Positions 1 to 7,427 of a DNA stretch of 64,000 bases are shown here, one piece after another. The notes below the pieces were generated by a model that searched no databases, was not told the origin of the DNA, and saw only the letters and a list, made by a program, of their open reading frames with translations. Positions within the stretch are counted from its first letter, which is position 1. The number at the start of each line of letters is the position of its first letter. The DNA comes from Actinophytocola gossypii (GTDB lineage: Bacteria > Actinomycetota > Actinomycetes > Mycobacteriales > Pseudonocardiaceae): contig NZ_JAFFZE010000004.1 in the NCBI RefSeq assembly GCF_025165815.1, positions 310,001 through 374,000 on the forward strand. Direction: 5' to 3'. The position numbers were made by a program, and so were the translations under genes.

Positions 1-1029
1 CGGCCCGTAGACCTCGACCATCGGGCTGCCGTCGCCGTGCCGCAGCGCCGTGAGCCGTTCCAGCAGCCAGCCGGTGAGGCACCGCACCCGGGTGCCGACC
101 AGTTCGACGCCGATGCCGTCGAGCCAGTCGATCCCGACGTGCACGTCCGGGATGCACAGGAAGTTCAGCGTGCCGTCCTCGAACGCGGACTCGTCGGCGG
201 TCATGGTGTGCCAGGGCAGGCCGACGCTCACGGCCTGGATCGTGCCGCCGGAGAACCACGGCCTGGCCAGCCTGGCCAGCGCCTCCCGCCGGGCCACCAG
301 GCAACCGACGCCGGTCGGGTAGCCGAAGAGCTTGTACCAGCTGACCAGGACGAAGTCCGGCCGAACGGCCGTCAGGTCGAGCCGGGCGGTCGGCAGGTAG
401 GCGGCGGCGTCGAGCAGCACGTCGTAGCCGAACCCGTGCGCGAGCTCGATCCAGTCGAGCGGATGGCGGACGCCGCTGAAGTTGCTCTGCGCGGGGAAGG
501 CGAACAGCCCGCCGCCGTGCCGGGCCAGTTCGGCGGCCAGCACCTCGGTGTCCACCCGCAGCTCCGGCGGCTCGGTCGGCACGTAGCTGGTGGCCGCGTG
601 GCCGCGGCGGGCGAACTCCCGCAACCCGTTGACCGAGTTGTGGTTGTCGAACGTCAGCACCAGGCGCGTCCGCCGCGAGAACGGGTACGCCTCGCCGACG
701 AGCCGGGCCGCGCCGGTCGCGTTCGCGGTGAACACCGCGGCGTACTCGGCCGGGTCGGCGTTGAGATGGCGCAGCACCCTGGCCCTGGTCCGCTCCACCA
801 GTTCGGTGGCGGCCTCGCTGGTCGGGTTGACCGAGTGCGGGTTGCCGAACAGCGTGCCGCCCAGGCGGTCGGCGTGCGCGCGGAGCTGCGCCCTGGCCGC
901 GAGCCCCGCGCCGGTGTAGTCGAGGTACAGGTGACCCTGCTCGTCCAGGTACCCGTACTCGGTACGGCGCAACTCGTCCAGCCTGCCGGTCCGCCCGTAC
1001 TCGGCCCGGACGTCGACGCCCGCGATCAT
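1..1029 (-). CDS. Class V aminotransferase, molybdenum-cofactor-sulfurase-like (partial)
   Basis: PLP-dependent class V fold, cut by the left window edge so only about 343 residues are visible and the C-terminus is missing. The reading frame from the ATG at 1029 is open to base 1. The presumed PLP lysine lies in SWYKLFGYPTGVGC (bases about 300-340), which resembles the motif of MOCOS-type cofactor sulfurases and related cysteine-desulfurase-like proteins. Other family-like segments are YLDYTGAG near the N-terminus, GNPHSVNPTSE, and FTANATGAARLVGEA. Proteins of this type mobilise sulfur from L-cysteine. Without the C-terminus I cannot tell whether MOSC domains follow, so it could be a stand-alone desulfurase or kynureninase-like enzyme. 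No ORF was pre-called because it leaves the window. Confidence 0.75.
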   Translation of the reverse strand, partial: MIAGVDVRAEYGRTGRLDELRRTEYGYLDEQGHLYLDYTGAGLAARAQLRAHADRLGGTLFGNPHSVNPTSEAATELVERTRARVLRHLNADPAEYAAVFTANATGAARLVGEAYPFSRRTRLVLTFDNHNSVNGLREFARRGHAATSYVPTEPPELRVDTEVLAAELARHGGGLFAFPAQSNFSGVRHPLDWIELAHGFGYDVLLDAAAYLPTARLDLTAVRPDFVLVSWYKLFGYPTGVGCLVARREALARLARPWFSGGTIQAVSVGLPWHTMTADESAFEDGTLNFLCIPDVHVGIDWLDGIGVELVGTRVRCLTGWLLERLTALRHGDGSPMVEVYGP

Positions 1030-1139
1030 CGCGGCGCCCGGTTTCCGTCAGCTGTTCCGAACCCGGCCATACCCGCCTCCCCAGCCGATGCGTCCCGTCC
1101 CGATCCTCCTCCCCGGGGCCGTGGATGCAAAGCCCGTCC

Positions 1140-1319
1140 TCAGCCGGCGCTGTCGGCGTCAGCCGTGCAGACACACCCCCGGCCGAGCTTCCCGACAGTG
1201 GTGGCGGTGCAGAAGCGGGCCGCGATCCGGTCGTGGTCGGGCCAGGGATGAGGGCAGGCGGCGCACGCGGTGGTGTCGGGGGTTTCGGAGCCATTCGGTG
1301 TCACGGCGACTTCCGGCAT
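1140..1319 (-). CDS. Small cysteine-rich RGCVC-type protein (59 aa)
   Basis: A 59-residue acidic-to-neutral protein with four cysteines, in the pattern CAACPHPWPDHD...RFC...RGCVC near its C-terminus. This pattern matches the small RGCVC family of actinomycetes, whose function is unknown. The cysteine and histidine spacing suggests metal binding or redox chemistry, which is inference. The ATG at 1319 sits two bases after the stop of the DUF5994 gene (TAG-AG-ATG), so the two are probably translated together. The longer in-frame extension upstream (to 1706) overlaps the DUF5994 gene and is a shadow. Confidence 0.65.
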   Translation of the reverse strand: MPEVAVTPNGSETPDTTACAACPHPWPDHDRIAARFCTATTVGKLGRGCVCTADADSAG

Positions 1320-1321
1320 CT

Positions 1322-1828
1322 CTACTCGTTTCCCGTCCTCGCGCACGGCACGATCGCTCGGCTCGGTTCGACCGTGACGGTCGAGAGCAGTCGGTCGACC
1401 TCGTCGGTGTTGTCCCGGTCGGCCGCGGCGCGCAGGATCCGGTGCGCGGTCGCCTCGTCGGTTGCCGGTGGCAGGACCAGCAGGGTGAGGCGGGAGCCGT
1501 TCAGCCCGATCACGTCCAGAGTGCTCGGGTGCTGCGCGTGGAATCCGCCGAGGCGGACCCCCTGGCCGTTGACGACCAGCCGACCCGGGGCGAGGTCCCA
1601 GGCGCCGAGGTTGTAGCTCACCCGCTCGACGCGCCCCAGCCGAACCGCCAACGCCGCGAGCAGCGCCGGCAGTTCGGTGGACAGGTCTCGTGACCGCGCC
1701 CACCACGCTCCGTCGACATACCCCGTGGTGAGCGCCTTCGGCTTCAACGTCAACCGTCGTGTCCCCCGGGACGGCTCGGCGACCATGGTGGCCAGGGGGG
1801 TGGAAGTGCGGAGGTGTGGGCCCGACAT
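1322..1828 (-). CDS. DUF5994 family protein
   Basis: 168 residues. The N-terminal half carries LTLKPKALTTGYVDGAWWAR followed by SRDLSTELPALLAALAVRLGRVERV, typical of DUF5994 proteins of Actinobacteria, for which no activity is established. I start it at the ATG at 1828 rather than the longer ORF start at 1909, because a GGGAG Shine-Dalgarno-like stretch lies about 9 bases upstream of 1828 and the family homology begins soon after. No signal peptide or membrane segment is visible. It is followed two bases later by the RGCVC small protein, suggesting a bicistronic unit. Confidence 0.75.
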   Translation of the reverse strand: MSGPHLRTSTPLATMVAEPSRGTRRLTLKPKALTTGYVDGAWWARSRDLSTELPALLAALAVRLGRVERVSYNLGAWDLAPGRLVVNGQGVRLGGFHAQHPSTLDVIGLNGSRLTLLVLPPATDEATAHRILRAAADRDNTDEVDRLLSTVTVEPSRAIVPCARTGNE

Positions 1829-2155
1829 CGTGCCGGTGCTCCCGTCCCCGGCCGCGAACGCGGCCGGCCTGGGTGACGCGTCGGGGACGACGCGGGCTTG
1901 GCCGCCCACGTGCGAAATGTCCTCGACAACCGCACCCTACACCTGTGCGGAAACGATCGGCCGGTTCCGATTCCAGGTCGTGCTAGCCTTCGCCTGGCTG
2001 CACTGTTCACCATCGCGATGGTCGTTGCTTCTCAGCCGACCTCCTGGTTTCGAACGTCCTTCCAAGGACCCCGCCGCCGGCCCGTCGCGGCCCGCGAGTG
2101 GTCCGCTTCTCCGAATCGGGTTTCGAATTCACACGAATTGTGGGGTAACGCTGAG
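1829..2155. other. Intergenic region between the DUF5994 gene and the glycosyltransferase
   Basis: This divergent spacer should hold the promoters of both flanking genes. The glycosyltransferase frame stays open back to 1898, but that part (1898-2155) encodes no recognisable domain and has several TTG/CTG codons unlike the rest of the gene. A TAGCCT hexamer at 1984-1989 could be a -10 element for the rightward gene; I found no convincing -35 element for it. No repeats or RNA genes were seen. Confidence 0.4.
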
Positions 2156-3310
2156 TTGATCTCGTTCATCTGGTCACCTGGGAACGCCCTGCCCGCCGGC
2201 ACCGGTGGGTCCGAGAACTACACCACCGGCCAGGTCCGAGAGCTGAACCGGCGGGGCGTCCCGGCGCAGGTGGTCACCGTCGGCCTGGGCGACGACGACG
2301 GCCGGCACGAGTTCACCGACGTCGCGTTCCGGTCCCTGTCGACGCTGTCCGAGGTCGGCGACCTCGACGGCACCGTCGTGTTCGTCAACGAGCCGCACAC
2401 CGTGGCCACCAGGAACCCGGCCTACCTGATCCTGCACAACCCGCCGCCCATCAGGGCACGGCAGAAGGAGTTCGCCGTGCGCGGGACCATGGACCGCGCC
2501 CTGATCGCCACCAGCCGGTACGCGGCCGCGCTGTGGTCGGAGTACCTCGACGTCGACGTCGCGACGATCAACGTCGTGTACCCCTTCGCGGAGCCGTGCT
2601 TCGCCGCGGTACCCCGGCCGAGCAGGCCGCCGGGGAAGACACGTGTCCTGTTCGCCGGCCGGCTGAGCCCGGAGAAGGGCATCTACACCCTGTTGGAGAC
2701 CCTGCACATCGACATCATCGAGCAGGACGTGGATCTCACGTTCACCGCGACGACCGCGGGCGCGGACAAGCGGCAGGGCAAGATCATCGAGCGGTTGCTC
2801 GGCGAGCATCCCGGCATCTCGGTCGTCCCCACCCGCAGGACACCGGCCGGGATGGCGGCGTTGATGACCGAGCACGACATCGTGGTGATGCCGTCCAACA
2901 GCCAGTACTGGCACGAGACCTTCGGCATCGTGTCGATCGAGGCGCAGCACTCGGGCTGTCGGGTGGTCGCGGCCGACGACGGCGGGCTCCCCGAGACCGA
3001 CTGCGGCGGGGTCGTGTTCGTCGAACCCGACAACGCCGAGGCGCTCGCCTGGGGCATTCGCGCGGCCATCGACAGCGGCTCGTTCGTTCCGGGTGCACGG
3101 CGGCGCGCCGGAACGAGGTTCACCGTCGAGCAGTCCGTGGACGCGCTGCTGACCGTGTTCGCCCAGCCTCGGTCCATCCCGCCCGCGACCATCATCCGAC
3201 AGCTGGAGGAACTCGTGCGGACGCCGTCGGTCCAGGCTCCGCACGACGTCGTGGACGACGGCCCGATCGAGGCGGGTCGCACCCAGCCGGCCATTCCGCG
3301 GCCACGCTGA
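2156..3310 (+). CDS. GT4-type glycosyltransferase
   Basis: A retaining GT-B glycosyltransferase of the GT4 kind, predicted to be cytoplasmic or membrane-associated and to transfer a sugar from a nucleotide donor to an unknown acceptor. The N-terminal domain opens with ISFIWSPGNALPAGTGGSE, the Gly-rich acceptor-side loop. The C-terminal domain has FAGRLSPEKGI and the EX7E motif in HETFGIVSIEA, followed by GLPETDCGG. I place the start at TTG 2156, which has GGGG about 10 bases upstream; an ORF start at 1898 would add about 86 residues without homology. The gene stands alone and ends just before a strong hairpin. Donor and product are not predictable. Confidence 0.75.
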   Translation: MISFIWSPGNALPAGTGGSENYTTGQVRELNRRGVPAQVVTVGLGDDDGRHEFTDVAFRSLSTLSEVGDLDGTVVFVNEPHTVATRNPAYLILHNPPPIRARQKEFAVRGTMDRALIATSRYAAALWSEYLDVDVATINVVYPFAEPCFAAVPRPSRPPGKTRVLFAGRLSPEKGIYTLLETLHIDIIEQDVDLTFTATTAGADKRQGKIIERLLGEHPGISVVPTRRTPAGMAALMTEHDIVVMPSNSQYWHETFGIVSIEAQHSGCRVVAADDGGLPETDCGGVVFVEPDNAEALAWGIRAAIDSGSFVPGARRRAGTRFTVEQSVDALLTVFAQPRSIPPATIIRQLEELVRTPSVQAPHDVVDDGPIEAGRTQPAIPRPR

Positions 3311-3320
3311 CCACACGAAA

Positions 3321-3355
3321 CCGGCAGGCCCTGTCCGTTGGACGGGACCTGCCGG
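3321..3355 (+). terminator. Hairpin terminator after the glycosyltransferase
   Basis: A 16-bp stem: CCGGCAGGCCCTGTCC (3321-3336) pairs with 3340-3355 across a 3-base loop, with one C-A mismatch and one G-U pair. It lies 10 bases past the stop of the glycosyltransferase and before the convergent cold-shock gene. No T-run follows, as is common for actinomycete terminators. Confidence 0.7.
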
Positions 3356-3369
3356 TGACAGGTGTAGCT

Positions 3370-3392
3370 GTTCCCGGGCCGCGCCCGGGAAC
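3370..3392 (-). terminator. Hairpin terminator of the cold-shock gene
   Basis: A perfect 10-bp inverted repeat GTTCCCGGGC (3370-3379) / GCCCGGGAAC (3383-3392) with a CGC loop, starting just downstream of the csp stop codon on the minus strand. Confidence 0.7.
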
Positions 3393-3394
3393 AC

Positions 3395-3598
3395 TCAGAT
3401 GGTGGTGACGCCGGTCGCCTGCGGGCCCTTCTGACCCTGGCCGACATCGAACTGCACGCGCTGGTTCTCCTCGAGCGACTTGAAGCCGCCGCCCTGGATC
3501 TCCGAGTAGTGCACGAACACGTCGGCGGTACCGTCGTCGGGGGCGATGAAGCCGAACCCCTTCTCGGAGTTGAACCACTTCACAACGCCCTGAGCCAT
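3395..3598 (-). CDS. cspA: Cold-shock protein (CspA family)
   Basis: A 67-residue single OB-fold RNA/ssDNA chaperone. RNP1 is visible as KGFGFI and RNP2 as VFVHY, with the usual start [18 protein letters not shown]. Length and composition are typical of actinomycete CspA proteins, which prevent RNA secondary structure and are often highly expressed. A strong GAGGAG ribosome site lies 6 bases upstream of the ATG at 3598. The roughly 200-bp upstream region (3599-3796) holds no gene and probably contains the promoter and 5' UTR. A hairpin follows the stop codon. Confidence 0.95.
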   Translation of the reverse strand: MAQGVVKWFNSEKGFGFIAPDDGTADVFVHYSEIQGGGFKSLEENQRVQFDVGQGQKGPQATGVTTI

Positions 3599-3796
3599 GT
3601 TTTCTCCTCAACAGGTGGATACGGACACCGCTGGTGCGGTGAGCCGGGTTATCTGCGACGGGACCCCGTTTGACCAACCTGGAGAAACGCGAACACCCGC
3701 TACAACGTTTCGCGAGCGCGCAGTGACACGAACACAAAACCAATGACCATGTTTCAGCATACACGGCATCGGCGATCGCGCCAGCCGGCCCCGCCT

Positions 3797-4159
3797 TCAG
3801 CGCCGGAGCGGGTGTTCCTCGGCCAGCACCTCGGGGGCGGCCAGCCGCCACGCCTCGTAGAGCAGTTCGGTGAGTTCGTCGGCGTCGATTCCGGCGAGGT
3901 GCACGACGACCCAGCCGAAGCCGCCCGCGGTGAACTGGACCTCGAAGACGTCCGGGCGTTCGAACACCAGCGCGGCCTGCTCGGACAGCGTCTGCTTCAG
4001 GCCGACCGTGCTCGTCCTCGGCCAGTGGTAGCCGAACCGCTTCCCCCGCACGCTGAAGGACGTGTAGTCCCTCGCCTCGGCCCGCTCGACCTCGGCGAGC
4101 CGGTCCACCATCCGCAAGAACTGCCCACTCCGTACGCCCACGCCGGCATTCTCGCGCAT
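3797..4159 (-). CDS. MmcQ/YjbR family protein
   Basis: 120 residues with the CyaY-like MmcQ/YjbR fold. Visible family features are RDYTSFSVRGKRFGYHWP in the first half and GGFGWVVVHLAGIDADELTELLYEAW in the second. The family is sometimes called DNA-binding from structure, but its role is not established. The gene begins 12 bases after the dehydrogenase gene on the same strand and may be the last gene of the tctC-led operon, though a link to that pathway is not implied by sequence. The ATG at 4159 is preceded directly by GGTGGG, so the start is somewhat uncertain. Confidence 0.75.
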   Translation of the reverse strand: MRENAGVGVRSGQFLRMVDRLAEVERAEARDYTSFSVRGKRFGYHWPRTSTVGLKQTLSEQAALVFERPDVFEVQFTAGGFGWVVVHLAGIDADELTELLYEAWRLAAPEVLAEEHPLRR

Positions 4160-4171
4160 CCCACCGACAGT

Positions 4172-5230
4172 TCAGCCGAGCGCACGCACCACCGCGGCGC
4201 CCATCCGCTCGGTGGTGGCGGTGCCGCCGAGGTCGGGGGTGCGCTGGTCCGGGCGGGCGAGCACGCTGTCCACGGCCGCGCCGATCGCGTCGGCCGCCGC
4301 GGTCAGGCGCGGGTCGGCGTGCTGGTTGCCGAGCCACGCCACCAGCATCCGCACGGACATGATCATCGCGTAGGGGTTCGCGCGGCCGGTGCCGGCGATG
4401 TCCGGCGCGGAGCCGTGGGTGGCCTGCGCCATCGCGACCTCGTCGCCCGCGGACAGGCCGGGGGCCATCCCGAGGCCGCCGACCAGGCCGGCGGTCAGGT
4501 CGGACAGGATGTCGCCGAACATGTTCGTGCACAGCACCACGTCGAAGTCCGCCGGGTGGGTCACCAGGTGCAGCGCCGCGGTGTCGACCTGGTGGTCGTC
4601 GAGCCGGACGTCCGGGTAGTCGGCGGCCACCCGCTCCACCTCGCGCATGAACAGGCCGTCGGTGAGCCGGAACACCGTGCGCTTGTGGATCGCGGTGACG
4701 TGCCCGCGCCGCTGGCGGGCCAGCTCGAACCCGGCGCGGGCGATTCGGCCGGACTGCCGGGCGGTGATCACCCGGATGCTGTAGGCGTGGTCCTCGTCGG
4801 GCTGGAACTCCCCCGACCCGGCGAGCATGTTCCGGTCCGGCTGGAAGCCCTCGTTGTTCTCGCGCAGGACCACCAGGTCCACGTCGCGGTGCAGGCTCGG
4901 CAGGTCCGGGTAGGACCGCGCCGGCCGGTGATTGGCGTACAGGTCGAGCGTCCGGCGGATCACCGGGTGCGGGTTCACCGCCCCCGGCGGGTAGGCCGCG
5001 TGTCCGATCGGGCCGAGGATCACGCCGTGCATCGACGCGAGCGCATCACGGGTCCGGTCGGGGAAGGTCGTGCCGTGCTCGCCGAGCGCGGCGGCGCCGA
5101 TCGGCAGCGGGTGCAGTACGACGTCGGTGACGCCGGCGCGGTCGAGCGCGGCGGTGAGCACCTCGACGGCGACCGGCACGATCTCCAGCCCGATGTCGTC
5201 GCCTTCCAGCACGGCGATGTCGTAGCTCAC
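4172..5230 (-). CDS. Isocitrate/isopropylmalate dehydrogenase family protein
   Basis: 352 residues of the metal-dependent decarboxylating dehydrogenase family (isocitrate, 3-isopropylmalate, tartrate/D-malate). Motifs include the N-terminal LEGDDIGLEIVP, the substrate-binding arginine region VIRRTLDLYANHRPARS, LRENNEGF, and the Mg-binding stretch TNMFGDILSDLTAGLVGGLGMAPG, followed by ATHGSAPDIAGTGRANPYA. Members oxidise a 2-hydroxy acid at the expense of NAD(P)+ and usually decarboxylate it. Because it lies 19 bases after an IclR gene in an operon with tricarboxylate uptake genes and an MmgE/PrpD gene, a tricarboxylate-, malate- or tartrate-like substrate is more likely than leucine synthesis; this is inference. 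Confidence 0.85.
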   Translation of the reverse strand: MSYDIAVLEGDDIGLEIVPVAVEVLTAALDRAGVTDVVLHPLPIGAAALGEHGTTFPDRTRDALASMHGVILGPIGHAAYPPGAVNPHPVIRRTLDLYANHRPARSYPDLPSLHRDVDLVVLRENNEGFQPDRNMLAGSGEFQPDEDHAYSIRVITARQSGRIARAGFELARQRRGHVTAIHKRTVFRLTDGLFMREVERVAADYPDVRLDDHQVDTAALHLVTHPADFDVVLCTNMFGDILSDLTAGLVGGLGMAPGLSAGDEVAMAQATHGSAPDIAGTGRANPYAMIMSVRMLVAWLGNQHADPRLTAAADAIGAAVDSVLARPDQRTPDLGGTATTERMGAAVVRALG

Positions 5231-5249
5231 CGGACCACCGCCCCGGTCG

Positions 5250-6035
5250 TCAGGTCCGTCGGTGCCCCAGTTGGAGGGACAGCTCGTCGGCCGCGAGCAT
5301 CGCGCGCGGTGCCAGCGCCTCCAGTTCGGCGACCCCGGCCCGCAGCGCCGGTGCGCTCACGCTCAGCGCGGCCACCACCGCACCCGTGTGGTCGCGCACC
5401 GGGACCGCCAGGCCGACCACGCCCGGGACGCGTTCCTCCAGCGACAGCGCGTGCCCGGACGCCCGGATCGTGGCCAGCTCGTCCCGCAGCTCCGCCGGGT
5501 CGATCCTGGCCAGGGTGATCGCCGAGCGCAGGTCGCCGCGCAGCACCTGTTCCTGCAGTTCCTCGTCGGCGAAGGCCAGCAGCACCTTGCCCGGCGCGCC
5601 CTGGTGCGGCGGCCGGGGCGACCCGATGTCGGTGTAGGTCCGCCGCAGCGCGTGCACGCTCTCCACCTGCGCGATCGTCCGCCGCGCCGGGGTGGCGTCC
5701 AGGATGTGCAGGGCCACCGTCTCGCCGGTGTGGTCGCGCAGCGCGGTCATCGCCGGCCCGGCGAGCAGTTCCAGCGACAGCCGTGCCCGCGCGGTCTCGG
5801 CCAGGCCGAGCAGGCGAGGGCCGAGGCAGTAGTCGGTACTGCGCGGCAGCTGGGTGACCAGCCCGTGGTTGGCCAGGCTCACCAGGATCCGGTGCACGGT
5901 GCTGCGCGACAGCGACGTCTGCTCCGCGATCTCCGACACCCCCGCCACCGGCCGGGCCCGCGAGAACACCGACATGATCGCGACCGCACGGTCGATCGCC
6001 TGCACCGACTGCCGCGCCGGCACGTCCTCCGCCAT
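5250..6035 (-). CDS. IclR family transcriptional regulator
   Basis: 261 residues. The N-terminal winged helix-turn-helix is in SVFSRARPVAGVSEIAEQTSLSRSTVHRILVSL, followed by the effector-binding IclR domain (TGETVALHILDATPARR... HQGAPGKVLLAFADEE... ALSLEERVPGVVGLAVPVRD). IclR proteins bind small carboxylates or aromatic acids and act on neighbouring operons. I start at the ATG at 6035, which has GGAGGGG 6 bases upstream, rather than the ORF start at 6077. It lies 42 bases after the mmgE-type gene and 19 bases before the dehydrogenase gene, inside the operon it probably controls; candidate sites lie in the tctC upstream region at 10520-10582. Confidence 0.9.
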   Translation of the reverse strand: MAEDVPARQSVQAIDRAVAIMSVFSRARPVAGVSEIAEQTSLSRSTVHRILVSLANHGLVTQLPRSTDYCLGPRLLGLAETARARLSLELLAGPAMTALRDHTGETVALHILDATPARRTIAQVESVHALRRTYTDIGSPRPPHQGAPGKVLLAFADEELQEQVLRGDLRSAITLARIDPAELRDELATIRASGHALSLEERVPGVVGLAVPVRDHTGAVVAALSVSAPALRAGVAELEALAPRAMLAADELSLQLGHRRT

Positions 6036-6077
6036 CTGCACCCCTCCGTCCAGGCAGCGACTGTACCGAGTGCTCAC

Positions 6078-7427
6078 TCACAGCAGTTCCCCCAAGGTCC
6101 GGGCGGAGGGCACCTCGGGCAGGCGGGTGACCAGGTCGAGCACCTCGGCCGAGCGGTCGTGGCCGAGTACCGGGACGAGCAGGTCCAGTGACTTGTCCAC
6201 CAGCTCCTGATGGCTCATCGGGTCGGCGACGGTGCCGCGTACGGCGTCGACGTGCCGGCGCAGGGTGGTGCCGTCGGCCATGGTCAGGGTCACCGTCGCG
6301 GTGCGGACGCCGCTGACCTCCTGGTCGGGGACGAGGGTGGTGCGGTCCATCAGGGCGACCACGTCCGGCGCGTGCATCCGGTCGGTGTCGTGGGCCATGG
6401 CGAAGGTGAAGCGGCGGTCCAGCAGCGAGCCGGCCACCAGGTACTGCACGTTGATGTCGGGCATCAGGCGCCGGTCGACGACCTGGGCGAGGTCGCCGGG
6501 GAGCACGATCTCGATCGCGGCGATGTCGGCCGGCGCGGGGTCGTCGGACGCGACGAGGTCGAGCACGGCCTGCACGGCGGCCTGCGCGGGCGAGCCGACG
6601 GCGAACTTCTTGATGTTGGTGTGCTGGACCTCGTAGCGCTCGCCGAGCCCGTCGGCCAACAGCACCGGGTTCGCCAGCGGGGACACCGCGTCGAGGAAGT
6701 TCGGGTGTCCGGTGAACGCGTCGTCCACGCCGTCGCAGCCGGAGGCGACCAGCGCGGCGGCGCGCACGCCGTTGGTGGCCGGCATGCCGCCGAACACGTA
6801 CGCCTTCTCCACGTGGTTGCCGTCCCGCAGCCAGGTGGTGACGCCGCTGGCGCTCTGCGCGGCGTAGGACAGCGCGTGTCTGGCCCCGGTCTCGTCCAGG
6901 CCGTACAGCACCGCCGCGGCGGCGGCCGCGCCGAACTGGGCGGCGTAGGCGTGGGTGGAGTAGCTGCTCCGCTCGGTCAGCACCGGCGGACGGCCGAGGG
7001 CGAGCACCACCCTCGGCCCGACGTCGTAGCCGGCGACCACCGCGCGGACCAGGTCGGCGCCGGTGCTGTCCAGCTCCTCGGCGACCGCGAGCGCGGCGGG
7101 CACGACGCCGCAGCCGGGGTGGGACAGCGACGCCGGGTGCGAGTCGTCGGTCTCGTCGGCGTGCGCGGCCATTCCGTTGGCGAGCGCGGCGTCCACCGCC
7201 CTGGTCCTGGTGCCCGTTCCGACGACGGTGGCCGGGCCGCTGGGGTGCTGGGTGGCGGCGTAGGCGGCGCCGCGCACCCCGGCGGGCAGTCGCGACCCGG
7301 AGACCATGGCGGCGACGGTGTCCAGGATGTGCGCGCACGTCTTGGTCACCACCGCCGCCGGCAGGTCCGCCTTCGGCGCGGCCGCCAGGTACTCGGCGAC
7401 CCGGCGGGTGTGCTCGCTGACCGTCAC
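6078..7427 (-). CDS. MmgE/PrpD family protein (paralog 1)
   Basis: 449 residues of the MmgE/PrpD fold, which includes 2-methylcitrate dehydratase, cis-aconitate decarboxylase and iminodisuccinate epimerase. The family active-site region reads HADETDDSHPASLSHPGCGVVPAAL, and a conserved lysine lies in VEKAYVFGGMPATNG. The later Gly-Ser-His segment seen in paralogs 2 and 3 is replaced by TNIKKFAVGSPAQ, so one ligand-side histidine seems absent. The GTG start at 7427 overlaps the tctA stop as GTGA and has GGGAGGAAA upstream. It is the fourth gene of a tctC-tctB-tctA-led operon, suggesting it acts on the imported acid. Confidence 0.85.
   Translation of the reverse strand: MTVSEHTRRVAEYLAAAPKADLPAAVVTKTCAHILDTVAAMVSGSRLPAGVRGAAYAATQHPSGPATVVGTGTRTRAVDAALANGMAAHADETDDSHPASLSHPGCGVVPAALAVAEELDSTGADLVRAVVAGYDVGPRVVLALGRPPVLTERSSYSTHAYAAQFGAAAAAAVLYGLDETGARHALSYAAQSASGVTTWLRDGNHVEKAYVFGGMPATNGVRAAALVASGCDGVDDAFTGHPNFLDAVSPLANPVLLADGLGERYEVQHTNIKKFAVGSPAQAAVQAVLDLVASDDPAPADIAAIEIVLPGDLAQVVDRRLMPDINVQYLVAGSLLDRRFTFAMAHDTDRMHAPDVVALMDRTTLVPDQEVSGVRTATVTLTMADGTTLRRHVDAVRGTVADPMSHQELVDKSLDLLVPVLGHDRSAEVLDLVTRLPEVPSARTLGELL

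Noticed and set aside
37-1251. 404-residue plus-strand ORF
   Set aside because: It is antisense to the class V aminotransferase and has the Arg/Gly/Val-rich composition of a GC-rich shadow.
1898-2155. N-terminal extension of the glycosyltransferase
   Set aside because: No homology or signal peptide, and a plausible ribosome site lies before TTG 2156.
3743-5518. 591-residue plus-strand ORF
   Set aside because: Antisense across MmcQ and dehydrogenase genes, with no recognisable domain.
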